In this document: positions 8,944 to 17,676 of the stretch, piece after piece
How positions within the stretch are numbered: the stretch's first letter is position 1
How the letters are laid out: each line of letters opens with the position of its first letter
From: an uncultured Lachnospiraceae bacterium
GTDB lineage: Bacteria; Bacillota; Clostridia; Lachnospirales; Lachnospiraceae
Assembly: GCA_902802515.1 (NCBI GenBank)
Contig: CADCMM010000005.1
Location: forward strand, 1-63,395
Reading direction: 5' to 3'
Length of the DNA stretch: 63,395 nt
Notes under the pieces: model-generated
The model's input: only the letters and a program-made list of their open reading frames with translations
What the model was told of the DNA's origin: nothing
The model's database searches: none
Translations under genes and position numbers: made by a program

Positions 8944-9228
8944 TTACTGAAACAGCCTTTTCCAGGCAGATCCATGTTTTTTGTTTTTCCCGGAGCCATT
9001 GGAATAGACCAGTGAATCTACAATGCCCTCCAAATCTACTTCTCCCCGCTCCAGAGTGAGTCTGCTGATGTGAAGATCCTTTCCCTTTATGGTCAAAAGT
9101 CCCTGTTCCGTCTCCAGTTGTATTTCATTAACGTCAAAAGCGAGGACATCCACCACTCCACTGACTGTACCGTTCTTCCTGTTATCAATGGTGAGTCTAT
9201 GTCCCCGCTTTTCTCTTTTTTCTTCCAT
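8944..9228 (-). CDS. yabP: Sporulation protein YabP
   Basis: This is a small beta-rich protein of the YabP/YqfC family, partner of YabQ in cortex formation. It has 94 residues. The motif HRLTIDNRKNGTVSGVVDV at the N-terminus followed by LTIKGKDLHISRLTLERGE is characteristic. GGAGA lies eight bases before the ATG. It heads a tight yabP-yabQ-divIC unit. Confidence 0.92.
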   Translation of the reverse strand: MEEKREKRGHRLTIDNRKNGTVSGVVDVLAFDVNEIQLETEQGLLTIKGKDLHISRLTLERGEVDLEGIVDSLVYSNGSGKNKKHGSAWKRLFQ

Positions 9229-9286
9229 ATGGTTTCTCCGGATACCGCTCTCTATCCATTTTATGCAGAGCCGGAGGAGGTTATGA

Positions 9287-9526
9287 CTACAGATAACGGA
9301 ACAATTCTTTTGCCTCTTCCTTTTTTACCGTCTCCTGCACATTCAACACCTCTACTTTTACCGTTCTGGTGCCGAACTGAATCTCTATGATATCTCCTTC
9401 TTTAATGTTCAGCGAAGCCTTTGCCACCTTCTCATTCACTAATACGCGGCCGGCATCGCAAGCCTCATTGGCGATGGTCCTCCTCTTAATCAACCGGGAA
9501 ACCTTCAAAAACTTATCCAGGCGCAT
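9287..9526 (-). CDS. rqcP: RqcP, S4-domain RNA-binding protein
   Basis: RqcP (YabO) binds stalled 50S subunits with RqcH and supports alanine tailing in ribosome quality control. The 79 residues are essentially one S4 domain: MRLDKFLKVSRLIKRRTIA, then AGRVLVNEK and the GDIIEIQFG strand. The start at 9526 has AGGAG nine bases upstream; an upstream ATG at 9586 would add 20 residues not belonging to the family. Confidence 0.94.
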   Translation of the reverse strand: MRLDKFLKVSRLIKRRTIANEACDAGRVLVNEKVAKASLNIKEGDIIEIQFGTRTVKVEVLNVQETVKKEEAKELFRYL

Positions 9527-9557
9527 AATTTCATTCTCCTTATTTGAAATGCAAAGA

Positions 9558-9610
9558 GCTGTCACAAAATGAAAACACCGTTTCAAACGGTGTATTCATT
9601 TTGTAACAGC
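9558..9610 (-). repeat. 53-nt near-perfect hairpin between hup and rqcP
   Basis: Two 26-base arms (9558-9583 and 9585-9610) match with two mismatches, beginning GCTGT and closing at CACCGTTT. In RNA from the minus strand one mismatch becomes a G-U pair. There is no clean T-run, so it may be a processing or stability element, or a partial terminator separating abundant hup mRNA from rqcP. Confidence 0.7.
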
Positions 9611-9639
9611 CCCTATAATCATTTTCTCATGAACAACTT

Positions 9640-9912
9640 TTAATTCAGGCTGTCTTTTAAAGCCTTTCCTGCTTTGAATTTAGGAGTCTTGGAAGCTGCG
9701 ATGGCCATGGTTGCACCGGTCTGCGGATTTCTTCCCTCTCTGGCTGCTCTCTCAGATACCTCGAATGTGCCGAAACCTACCAACTGAACTTTCTCACCCT
9801 TTTTCAGTTCTTCTGCAACTACATCTGTGAATGCCTTTAAAGCTTTCTCTGCGTCTTTTTTGCTTAATTCTGTTTTTTCTGCAATAGCAGCAATCAATTC
9901 TGTTTTGTTCAT
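9640..9912 (-). CDS. hup: DNA-binding protein HU
   Basis: This histone-like dimer bends and compacts DNA. It has 90 residues. [20 protein letters not shown] starts the helical dimerisation part and the DNA-binding arm signature [18 protein letters not shown] is present. GAGGAGG lies nine bases before the ATG at 9912, so the upstream in-frame ATG at 9966 is not used. It has its own strong promoter and leads the cluster running to ftsH. Confidence 0.97.
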   Translation of the reverse strand: MNKTELIAAIAEKTELSKKDAEKALKAFTDVVAEELKKGEKVQLVGFGTFEVSERAAREGRNPQTGATMAIAASKTPKFKAGKALKDSLN

Positions 9913-9987
9913 GGAATAATTCCTCCTCGTATTTTTACCATTATTATTAACCTTTTCATGGCCCATTCATCATAAGCCCTGCTATTA

Positions 9988-10016
9988 CTTATATACTGGA
10001 ATGCCTGTTTTGTCAA
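9988..10016 (-). promoter_or_regulatory. hup promoter
   Basis: TTGACA (10011-10016) and TATAAG (9988-9993) are spaced 17 bases apart, with about 70 bases of leader before the hup start. It is a near-consensus vegetative promoter. Confidence 0.8.
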
Positions 10017-10043
10017 GGAAAATCAGATATAATTATCTATAGT

Positions 10044-11777
10044 TCATGACAACATCCCGTGGATCATACTCAACACTTCTTCACCAAAAGCAGCGGACTT
10101 GCGGTCTGCATCTTCCAGAGAAGTTCCTTTTACGCCATAGTAGAACTTCACCTTGGGTTCTGTTCCGGAAGGTCTAACGCACAACCACGCATCATCAGAA
10201 AGATCATAATACAGAACATTTGATATAGGAAGTCCGGAAGGTTTCTCTTCTCCGATGACCAGATCGCGGATCACGCCGGTCTTGTAATCTCTGGCGGTAA
10301 GTACCTGGTAGCCGCCAAGTTCCTTCGGTGTATTATTTCTCAGTGTCTCCATGATCTGCTGAATCTTCTCCAGACCCTCAATACCCTTGAGAGATACGGC
10401 CTTAATATCATCTTTGTAATAACCGTAACGCTCATACATATCGATCATAGCATCCCAAAGTGTCTTGCCTTGGCTCTTATAATATGCAGCTGCCTCACAA
10501 AGTGCCATGGTAGCTACAATAGCGTCCTTGTCTCTGGCATGAGTTCCGATCAGACACCCATAGCTCTCCTCAAATCCAAACAGATAAGTGCCGGATCCCG
10601 TCTGTTCAAATCCCAGAATCTGTTGACCGATATATTTAAATCCGGTGAGTACCTCCACCAGCTTTACTCCATAATATTTGGCGATGGCATCCGCCATATT
10701 TGTAGTCACGATGGTCTTCACCAGAACCCCATCCTTAGGCAGCCCATTTATCGCTTTTTTCTGTCCGATCTCATAGTCCGCCAGCAGACAGCCGGACATA
10801 TTTCCGGTAAGATCATGATACACTCCTTCTTTATCCTTTACCCTCACCCCCAGGCGATCCGCATCAGGGTCGGTGGCAAGTACCAGATCCGCATCTACCT
10901 CTTTGGCCAACTTCAGGCCAAGTTCAAAGGCCTCCGCCGCTTCCGGATTTGGATAGCTGACTGTTGGAAATTCGCCATCCGGCAATTCCTGTTCCTTTAC
11001 AACATATACATGTTCAAAACCCAGTTCTTTAAGCACTCTTCTCGCCGGAATATTTCCGGTACCGTGAAGCGGGGTGTAGACAATCTTCAGATTGTCCTGC
11101 TGCTCTTTAATCGTCTCAGGATGCAGCACCTGGCTCTTTAACTGCGCAATGAAAGCATCATCTATCTCCCCGCCAATCACCTGATACAGTCCCGTCGCCA
11201 TCGCTTCCTCTTTAGCCATTGTCCTGGTGGTGCTGTAATCGGTCACTTTCTTCACTTCCGCCATGATCCCGGTATCGTGGGGCGGCGTGATCTGAGCGCC
11301 ATCTTCCCAATATACCTTATATCCGTTGTATTCCGGAGGATTATGGCTGGCCGTAATATTGATGCCCGCGATGCAATGCAGTTTGCGGACCGCAAAGGAA
11401 AGCTCGGGAGTCGGCCTCAATGTTTCAAACACATATGCCTTAATGCCGTTGGCTGCCAGACAAAGTGCCGCAAAATCTGCAAATTCCGGAGACATTCTTC
11501 TGGAATCATAAGCGATAGCAACACCTCTGCCCTGTCCTCCTACACTGATTATGTAGTTAGCCAATCCCTGAGTTGCCTTGCGCACCACGTATTCATTCAT
11601 GCGGTTAGTCCCCGCGCCAATGATCCCGCGAAGTCCGGCTGTCCCAAATTCCAGATCTCCGTAGAAGCGTTCTTTGATCTCCTTCTCATCATTTGCAATG
11701 GCTTTAAGCTCCGCCTTGGTTTTTTCATCAAAACAAGGATTTGTGAGCCATTCTTGATACGTCTTCTTATAGTCCAT
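10044..11777 (-). CDS. Alpha-phosphoglucomutase / phosphomannomutase
   Basis: It interconverts hexose 1- and 6-phosphates, linking glucose-6-phosphate to nucleotide sugar and glycogen synthesis. It is an alpha-D-phosphohexomutase of 577 residues. The phosphoserine loop is TASHNPPEYNGYKVY, the metal loop DPDADRLGV, the sugar loop GFEESYG, and the phosphate loop RPSGTEPKVKFY. The length fits the PgcA type of Firmicutes. Genes on both sides look unrelated. Substrate preference cannot be read from sequence. Confidence 0.95.
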   Translation of the reverse strand: MDYKKTYQEWLTNPCFDEKTKAELKAIANDEKEIKERFYGDLEFGTAGLRGIIGAGTNRMNEYVVRKATQGLANYIISVGGQGRGVAIAYDSRRMSPEFADFAALCLAANGIKAYVFETLRPTPELSFAVRKLHCIAGINITASHNPPEYNGYKVYWEDGAQITPPHDTGIMAEVKKVTDYSTTRTMAKEEAMATGLYQVIGGEIDDAFIAQLKSQVLHPETIKEQQDNLKIVYTPLHGTGNIPARRVLKELGFEHVYVVKEQELPDGEFPTVSYPNPEAAEAFELGLKLAKEVDADLVLATDPDADRLGVRVKDKEGVYHDLTGNMSGCLLADYEIGQKKAINGLPKDGVLVKTIVTTNMADAIAKYYGVKLVEVLTGFKYIGQQILGFEQTGSGTYLFGFEESYGCLIGTHARDKDAIVATMALCEAAAYYKSQGKTLWDAMIDMYERYGYYKDDIKAVSLKGIEGLEKIQQIMETLRNNTPKELGGYQVLTARDYKTGVIRDLVIGEEKPSGLPISNVLYYDLSDDAWLCVRPSGTEPKVKFYYGVKGTSLEDADRKSAAFGEEVLSMIHGMLS

Positions 11778-11836
11778 TTCATTACCTCCTGTGTATCCTT
11801 ATCTTTTCTGTATAATATTCTTTTCGGGAATAACCG

Positions 11837-12811
11837 TTATTGTAATAGTTTCAGGAAATTATTCCTCTGATCCTGCTGGCGGCATAAGGTCTCAAGTTTT
11901 TGCAGGTAGCGTCCCGGAATCCAGGCTTTTGAACTTCCGTAATAGTGATTCGCCAGTTTCCAGAATTTCTCCGGATAAGCCATGCGAAGGTACAAAAATT
12001 CCCTTTCTCCAGGTGGAAGCGTACGCACCTGCTCATAAGCAGAAAGCATCCGTTCTCCCAGCTGCGGATCCCAGTTCTGTTTTTCCAGTATCTTTCTCAT
12101 AAACTGGTACAGATCCTGAACCTGAAAATCAAAGCGGCATTTTCCGAAGTTGGTGGTAGCCATCCCATGATCCAAAAACAGTACATGATGGTAGTTATAA
12201 TCACCATGGCACATGGTACCTTCTGCAATCTGTGACTGCGTCATCTCCTCATTGCAGAATGCCTCCGCCCGGGCACACACCGTCTGGGCCTGCTCATAAA
12301 ACTCGGAAAAGCTGTTTAGGAACATCTGTTCAAAAGGATGCTTCGACTCTCTTTTCCGAATAAAAGAACGCACTTTTTTCATCTCCCGGGTTTTAGCGCC
12401 CAGATCTTCATTCAGCGGCACACCGCAATACTGTTTCTCTTGCTCCGGAAATCTCATACAAAGATGAAGTCTGGCCAGGTTCTCCACTGCATCTATGATA
12501 TCTCTTTCCCCAAAAGAACTGCATTCTCTTCCGCAAAACCAATCCTTTAAAACATATCGGTTTTCATCTCGGTCCTGCGAAAACAGTTTGCCTTCTTTGT
12601 TTTCCAATACCATATCCACGTTCTCATAGCCTGCCTCTTTCAGTTCCTGAAGCATTCTGTTCTGGAAGATCAGCTTCTTTTCAGAGCCATCAAAGTCGCA
12701 CAGCAGTTTTAATCCCCTGTCCGTCTCGCAGATATACGAACCCCGCCCCCTCCTGGTACTGATAATTTCCAGTTCATACTGTTCCAGCACCTTCAGTCCC
12801 CTGTCATTCAT
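11837..12811 (-). CDS. CotS-family spore coat kinase-like protein
   Basis: It belongs to the CotS/YsxE group, which have an aminoglycoside-phosphotransferase fold and are found in spore coats. The 324 residues include a glycine-rich N-lobe start, the catalytic-loop-like MCHGDYNYHHVLF and the following DFQVQDLYQFMRK. HGD is retained where phosphotransferases have HGDxxxxN, but the usual Asn position is His. It lies between hisS and the sugar mutase. Coat location is family knowledge; a substrate is unknown. Confidence 0.85.
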   Translation of the reverse strand: MNDRGLKVLEQYELEIISTRRGRGSYICETDRGLKLLCDFDGSEKKLIFQNRMLQELKEAGYENVDMVLENKEGKLFSQDRDENRYVLKDWFCGRECSSFGERDIIDAVENLARLHLCMRFPEQEKQYCGVPLNEDLGAKTREMKKVRSFIRKRESKHPFEQMFLNSFSEFYEQAQTVCARAEAFCNEEMTQSQIAEGTMCHGDYNYHHVLFLDHGMATTNFGKCRFDFQVQDLYQFMRKILEKQNWDPQLGERMLSAYEQVRTLPPGEREFLYLRMAYPEKFWKLANHYYGSSKAWIPGRYLQKLETLCRQQDQRNNFLKLLQ

Positions 12812-12875
12812 TCCGCGTCCCCCTTTTCATACTCCCTCTAATCTATGAGAGAACGCGGCCGGATATGCTTAGGGT

Positions 12876-14144
12876 CTATAACTCTGTATCATCATATATT
12901 TTTTTAATACTCGTATAACCATTTTTCTCCAGTGTCTCGATCTGGAATTTTGCGTTTTTCTTCAGGGGCTGTACCGTCACAATAGCGCCTTCTTCCCGCA
13001 CCTTTGTTGCTTTTTTAAAGACTTCCAGCAGTTTGGCGGGAGATGCCTTCTCATCCACAAGGAACGCCGTGCGCTCCTTTCCGCCGTTTTCTTCCTTCCA
13101 ATCCAGATCTTTCAAAATTGTTACAATGCGTTCAAAACCGATGGAGAATCCGCAGGCCGGCGCGGGTTGATTGGAAAAGCGTCCGATCATCTCGTCGTAG
13201 CGTCCGCCGCCCGCAATGGAAAAGTTGTAGCCGTCAATGCTGATTTCAAAAATGGTTCCGGTATAGTAGGACATCCCTCTCACCAGCGTGGGGTCAAACA
13301 TCAGATGTACGCCCTCGTTGATCATACAGGAGACGCTGCTTATAATGGTATCCATATTATCCGGGACTTTCTGATCCAGATATTCACCGCATGTGGCATT
13401 GCAGAACTCGCTGCATACAAGTTCCGGTTTGATCTGTCCAAACAGGGCAATATACTTTTCTACCGCCTCCGCAGGATATTCTTTCTTCAGCAGGCTCTCT
13501 TTCACACCTTCCAGACCGATCTTGTCCATCTTATCCAGAATAATGAAAACATCATCGTACTGCTCCGGGGTAAAACCGGCGTAAGCTGCCATCGCTTTCA
13601 AAATTCGGCGATCATTGATGTGTACCGTAAATTCACGGATCCCCACCTCCGAAAAAATACGGGTCAGCATTTTTGAAGTGGCGGCGATCAGTTCAATCTC
13701 AGCCATGATGGAGGGATCCCCTATGATATCAATATCACACTGGGTAAATTGACGAAACCGACCCTTCTGAGGCTTATCCGCTCTCCATACATTTCCGATC
13801 TGCAATGCCTTTAGGGGAGTGGGCAGTTCGTTTCTATTATTGGAATAATAGCGTGCCAGCGGTACGGTCAGGTCGTATCGAAGACCGCTGTCCGCCAGTT
13901 CTCCTCTCTCCAGTCCTTTCTCCAGTTCGCGGCCGCGCTTGAGCACTTTGAAGATCAGTTTTTCATTCTCCCCGCCCTGTTTTCCGGTCAGATTTTCAAT
14001 GTGCTCCATAGCCGGAGTCTCAATATGATCAAAACCGTAGGTGGCGTAAGTTTCTTTGATCAGACCCAGCACATGCTCCCGCAGACGCATATCCGCAGGC
14101 AAAAAATCATTCATCCCCTTCACGGGAGTCGTTATAAATTTCAT
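12876..14144 (-). CDS. hisS: Histidyl-tRNA synthetase
   Basis: This class II aminoacyl-tRNA synthetase charges tRNA-His. Motif 1 surrounds KGMNDFLPADMRLREHV. The ATP and histidine-binding segments RYDLTVPLARYYSNN and RGMSYYTGTIFEI are present, followed by the anticodon-binding domain; 422 residues. The start at 14144 has AGGAGGAG seven bases upstream; an in-frame ATG at 14246 would run into the preceding gene. No T-box leader fits in the 46 bases upstream. Confidence 0.96.
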   Translation of the reverse strand: MKFITTPVKGMNDFLPADMRLREHVLGLIKETYATYGFDHIETPAMEHIENLTGKQGGENEKLIFKVLKRGRELEKGLERGELADSGLRYDLTVPLARYYSNNRNELPTPLKALQIGNVWRADKPQKGRFRQFTQCDIDIIGDPSIMAEIELIAATSKMLTRIFSEVGIREFTVHINDRRILKAMAAYAGFTPEQYDDVFIILDKMDKIGLEGVKESLLKKEYPAEAVEKYIALFGQIKPELVCSEFCNATCGEYLDQKVPDNMDTIISSVSCMINEGVHLMFDPTLVRGMSYYTGTIFEISIDGYNFSIAGGGRYDEMIGRFSNQPAPACGFSIGFERIVTILKDLDWKEENGGKERTAFLVDEKASPAKLLEVFKKATKVREEGAIVTVQPLKKNAKFQIETLEKNGYTSIKKIYDDTEL

Positions 14145-14190
14145 GATAATTCTCCTCCTATTTTTCATAAACAGTATATATGCCATTCTT

Positions 14191-15561
14191 TTAGGGCGCA
14201 ACTGTTTTTTCTTCAGGAAACACCGCCCATTCCCTTCGAAGTTCACGGCTTCTTTCTATTAAATAAGTCCTTTCGTTGTGCGCTGGGTCAGCCAGGACAT
14301 CATCGAGAAGCTGATTTAAAACGTCCCCCAAAAGTCTCCCCGGGCTTATGCCGTCATGTATCAAGTCATTTCCTGTAATAGCCAGGTCTTTCAAGGAAAG
14401 GCAGTCACCCCGAGCCAATATCTCGCTGTATATCTGGCCAATCCGTTCCAGATAATTCAATTTTGTTTCCTGTACTTCCGGACTCTGTCCCAGAATATCA
14501 GCCCTCTTTACCTCCAAAAACAGGGGAAACAGATCCTCCCCGATCTGAAAGATACTCCTGCGCACCCCCTCCGGTGTAGCCTCTGGATATAGAGAATGAT
14601 TTGCCACCAGACGATACACTTTTCCGGAAGTATCATTGTCCATTTTCAGCCGTTTCATAACTGTTTTGGCGATTACCGCGCTGCTGGCAGCGTGTCCCCG
14701 GAAATGATAGATACCTTTTTCGTCCTGCCGGACGACCTGCGGTTTTCCCATATCATGAAGAAGCATTGTAAGGCGCAGCACCTTGTCCGGACGGATTGCC
14801 TTTAATGTTTCCAGCGTATGTTCTCCAACAGAATAAATATGATGGGCATTGTTTTGTGGCTGATCCATCATACGGTCAAATTCCGGCAGCACCACCCCTG
14901 TAATGCCCGTCTCCCATGCCAGACGTATCCAATCTGGATGCGGAGAGATCAACAGCTTTATCAGTTCTGCCTGAACGCGTTCCGCGCTGATCTTTTTCAG
15001 GGTTGAGGCCAGTTTCTTAATTGCCGCCGCTGTTTTCTCTTCCATTCTGAATCCCAGCTGTGCGCAGAAACGAACGGCACGCATCATACGCAGGGCATCC
15101 TCCCCGAATCGCTCCTGAGCATTACCCACACACCGGAGCACACCATCCTTCAGATCATTTATCCCATCGAACTCGTCCACCAATCCGGTTTCCTGATTGT
15201 ATGCCATGGCATTTATTGTAAAATCCCGTCTTTTCAAATCTTCAATAAGATCCGAAGTAAACTGAACCTGATCGGGGTGGCGGCAATCGTTGTATGCCCC
15301 GTCTACACGATAAGTTGTCACTTCAAAGCCTTCCCGTTCTATCAACACTGTGATGGTACCGTGTTCAATTCCCGTATCAAAGGTCTGGGGAAAGATTCTC
15401 TTAACTTCCTGAGGGGAAGCGGAAGTGGTAATGTCCCAGTCATTGGGTATCCGCCCCAGACATGCGTCCCTGACGCATCCCCCCACCGCATAAGCCTCAA
15501 ATCCGTGTTCCTTCAGCTGCTCTAATATAAATTTCACTTTTTCCGGGAGTATGATTCTCAT
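14191..15561 (-). CDS. cca: CCA-adding tRNA nucleotidyltransferase with HD domain
   Basis: It adds or repairs the 3' CCA of tRNAs. The nucleotidyltransferase head has GGCVRDACLGRIPNDWDI (GG and catalytic DxD region), then RRDFTINAMAYN and the RNA-binding helices. An HD hydrolase domain follows with LLHDMGKP near residue 266. The 456 residues fit the HD-containing bacterial CCA/polyA polymerase group. AAAGGA precedes the ATG. It lies just upstream of hisS, consistent with a tRNA-related pair. Confidence 0.93.
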   Translation of the reverse strand: MRIILPEKVKFILEQLKEHGFEAYAVGGCVRDACLGRIPNDWDITTSASPQEVKRIFPQTFDTGIEHGTITVLIEREGFEVTTYRVDGAYNDCRHPDQVQFTSDLIEDLKRRDFTINAMAYNQETGLVDEFDGINDLKDGVLRCVGNAQERFGEDALRMMRAVRFCAQLGFRMEEKTAAAIKKLASTLKKISAERVQAELIKLLISPHPDWIRLAWETGITGVVLPEFDRMMDQPQNNAHHIYSVGEHTLETLKAIRPDKVLRLTMLLHDMGKPQVVRQDEKGIYHFRGHAASSAVIAKTVMKRLKMDNDTSGKVYRLVANHSLYPEATPEGVRRSIFQIGEDLFPLFLEVKRADILGQSPEVQETKLNYLERIGQIYSEILARGDCLSLKDLAITGNDLIHDGISPGRLLGDVLNQLLDDVLADPAHNERTYLIERSRELRREWAVFPEEKTVAP

Positions 15562-15666
15562 TCTGCTTCCTTTCCTGGCCTGACGGCGTTTGACTTACGC
15601 CTGTCTGCCAAATGCTCTGTACTTGTATCATGACTCCATCTATTCTTTTTCATCTCCAGTGAAATA

Positions 15667-15696
15667 AATATATCATGTTTTCACAATCCTGTCACA
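15667..15696 (-). promoter_or_regulatory. Possible promoter of cca-hisS
   Basis: TGTGAC (15691-15696) and TATATT (15667-15672) are 18 bases apart in the divergent region, about 105 bases before the cca start. The -35 is a modest match. Confidence 0.4.
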
Positions 15697-15757
15697 TTTA
15701 TTCTATAAAATGTTTCTAATGGTTCCGTCATTTATTTTATCAGATCACTTTGGGGAA

Positions 15758-15786
15758 TTTACATCTTCCCCTGAAGATGATATGAT
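15758..15786 (+). promoter_or_regulatory. Promoter of the trigger-factor-like lipoprotein
   Basis: TTTACA (15758-15763) and TATGAT (15781-15786) are 17 bases apart. The start codon follows about 38 bases later with GAAAGGA as ribosome site. Confidence 0.65.
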
Positions 15787-15824
15787 ACCTTCATCATTAA
15801 TTATTATATAGAAAGGATATCGTT

Positions 15825-17129
15825 ATGAGCAAAAAATCTCTTATTTTATTGGCTGGTCTTCTGACTGTTGCGGTCACTGCCGGCTGCGGAAGTATCTCTT
15901 TTGGTGAACAAACCACGGAAGATTCTTCGGACAAAGTCATTACCGGATATCTGGTAGAAAATGCAGATAGTTACGTTACTCTGGGTGATTATGATGGGTT
16001 GGAAGTAGAGCGTCCGATCTACACGGTCAGCGACGAAGAAGTGGATATGGAAGTGGAAAACCGTCTCTATGATAATTATCAGTATCTGGACGTGGAGCGT
16101 CCTTCTCAGGACGGTGATGTACTGACGGCAGACATTACCGCAACTATTGAAGGAGAGTCAGCCCCCACCTTCTCAGAGACGGACTATACACTGGATCTTG
16201 GGTATGGCGAACTGGGTTCCGACGTTGATGAACAGCTGATGGATTGCAATGTCGGCGACCATAAAACTTTTTCCGTCACCTTTGACGACGATGCCTGGTA
16301 TGAAGAGTGGATCGGAAAAACCGTTAATTTTGATATCACGATAACGAATATACAGGAAGTTATCGTTCCGGAATACGATGACAGTTTTGTGGAAACACTG
16401 GGATTTGATTCTAAAGATGCCTTTGAAAAATCCATTCGGGAAGACCTGGAAAAAACCTATGCTGAGCAAAGTACTTATGATACAAGAGAAAATGTTCTTC
16501 TTGCAGCCATGGAAAACTGCGAATTTAATGGATATCCCGATAAACTTTATGATTACTGTGCAGAATCCCTGCGTGAGCGTTACCGTTCTTTTGCGGAAGC
16601 ATTCGGAATGAGCGAAGAAGAGTTTTATGAAGCGTCTGACATGACAGATGAGGATTTGGAGGACGAGATACTGGAAGATATCAACCGAAAACTCTTTGTC
16701 AGCGCACTGTGCAATGCTGAAAACATTCAGATCACGGAGTCCGATTATACTGCCTATGTGGAGGAACAATACGTATTGTGGCAGTACGAGACCACAGAAG
16801 ATTTCGTTCAGGATTATGGTAAAGAATATCTGCTCTGGAATATTTATGAAGAAAAAGCCGCTGATCTTCTTCTGTCTAAAGCTGACATCACAGATGTGCT
16901 GACAGCCATGGACGATGATTGGGATCTTGACGAAGACGATGGAGATGACGATGATTATGATATAGAATTTGTAGACGGAGACGATCTCGACATAGAGTTC
17001 GATGAAGATGAAGATGATTTTGAGATCGAATATGATGAAGATGAGACCGATAAGACCGATGATGAACTTTATGATAATCTTGGCATTTTCTACGATTTTT
17101 TAGATGATTTTTCGGAAGATGAAAACTGA
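15825..17129 (+). CDS. Extracytoplasmic trigger-factor-like FKBP lipoprotein with acidic tail
   Basis: It is likely a membrane-anchored foldase outside the cell. An N-terminal signal ends in TAGC with the lipidated cysteine at 21. Residues about 65-165 resemble the trigger factor linker and FKBP prolyl-isomerase domain; SFVETLGFDSKDAFEKSIRE starts the trigger factor C-terminal chaperone arm (to about 355). The ribosome-binding domain of trigger factor is absent. The last 70 or so residues are mostly Asp and Glu. FKBP active-site residues look degenerate, so chaperone rather than isomerase activity is possible. It is the only lone plus-strand gene in this part, with its own promoter. Function is inferred. 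Confidence 0.82.
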   Translation: MSKKSLILLAGLLTVAVTAGCGSISFGEQTTEDSSDKVITGYLVENADSYVTLGDYDGLEVERPIYTVSDEEVDMEVENRLYDNYQYLDVERPSQDGDVLTADITATIEGESAPTFSETDYTLDLGYGELGSDVDEQLMDCNVGDHKTFSVTFDDDAWYEEWIGKTVNFDITITNIQEVIVPEYDDSFVETLGFDSKDAFEKSIREDLEKTYAEQSTYDTRENVLLAAMENCEFNGYPDKLYDYCAESLRERYRSFAEAFGMSEEEFYEASDMTDEDLEDEILEDINRKLFVSALCNAENIQITESDYTAYVEEQYVLWQYETTEDFVQDYGKEYLLWNIYEEKAADLLLSKADITDVLTAMDDDWDLDEDDGDDDDYDIEFVDGDDLDIEFDEDEDDFEIEYDEDETDKTDDELYDNLGIFYDFLDDFSEDEN

Positions 17130-17137
17130 TTTTGCCC

Positions 17138-17166
17138 TTGACATATTTTCTGTCAGGGCATATAAT
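17138..17166 (+). promoter_or_regulatory. Perfect consensus promoter of the cold shock gene
   Basis: TTGACA (17138-17143) and TATAAT (17161-17166) are separated by exactly 17 bases, the full sigma-A consensus. The spacer also forms part of a GCCC-TTGACA / TGTC-A-GGGC inverted repeat that may end the upstream transcript. Confidence 0.9.
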
Positions 17167-17172
17167 CAAGGG

Positions 17173-17308
17173 GCAATTAAGATTGACGGTTGTAAGATAA
17201 CATAGCTATTTTTGATTATGGAATCAGTGCCTAGTAATCGTATGGCTATTGGGGTTTTATTACCAAGATCAAAGCAAATTTTTCATAATCGAAATGGAGG
17301 TACCCGTC
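17173..17308 (+). promoter_or_regulatory. Long 5' leader of the cold shock gene
   Basis: About 135 untranslated bases lie between the promoter and the start codon. Long structured leaders are typical of csp mRNAs, where they refold with temperature. No specific fold was proved here. Confidence 0.5.
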
Positions 17309-17509
17309 ATGAACAAAGGTACAGTAAAATGGTTCAACGCAGAAAAAGGCTATGGCTTCATCACCGGTGAAGACGGAGCAGATGTATTCGTACATTTCTC
17401 AGCTATCCAGGGAGAAGGTTTTAAGACCCTCGAAGAAGGACAGGCTGTTACTTATGATTTGACCGAAGGTGCTCGCGGAATGCAGGCAGCTAACGTTGTT
17501 AAATGCTAA
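17309..17509 (+). CDS. Cold shock protein CspA/CspB family
   Basis: This is a single-strand nucleic acid chaperone of 66 residues forming one OB-fold cold shock domain. RNP1 is [11 protein letters not shown] and RNP2 is VFVHFSAI; both carry the usual aromatic residues. GGAGG lies eight bases before ATG 17309; an in-frame ATG at 17249 is inside the leader. Strong promoter and ribosome site suggest high expression. Confidence 0.97.
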   Translation: MNKGTVKWFNAEKGYGFITGEDGADVFVHFSAIQGEGFKTLEEGQAVTYDLTEGARGMQAANVVKC

Positions 17510-17640
17510 GAAAATACTTCGCATTTCTTTAGCAGCCTCTGGCGGATCCCACGGATTTGCATTAGAAATTGTTGCTTCACAGCGCAAACCCGTCGAGGAA
17601 ATCGCTTTAAGCCAGCGTTTTCCTAATATGTAACCATGGA
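17510..17640. other. Unexplained 3' region of the cold shock gene
   Basis: These 130 bases lie between the csp stop and its terminator and hold no recognised gene. GGCGGATCCCACGGATTTGC and CGCTTTAAGCCAGCG suggest a structured 3' untranslated region or an unknown small RNA. Confidence 0.3.
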
Positions 17641-17676
17641 AATACCGGTTCGCAAAAGCGAGCCGGTATTTTTTAC
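17641..17676. terminator. Convergent terminator of csp and hflX
   Basis: A 13-bp stem (AATACCGGTTCGC with GCGAGCCGGTATT, one G-U pair) has an AAAA loop and is followed by six T on the plus strand. The hflX stop codon touches its right edge, so it probably serves both convergent genes. Confidence 0.9.

Noticed and set aside
14145..14190. T-box leader before hisS
   Set aside because: Only 46 bases separate cca and hisS and no T-box sequence is present.
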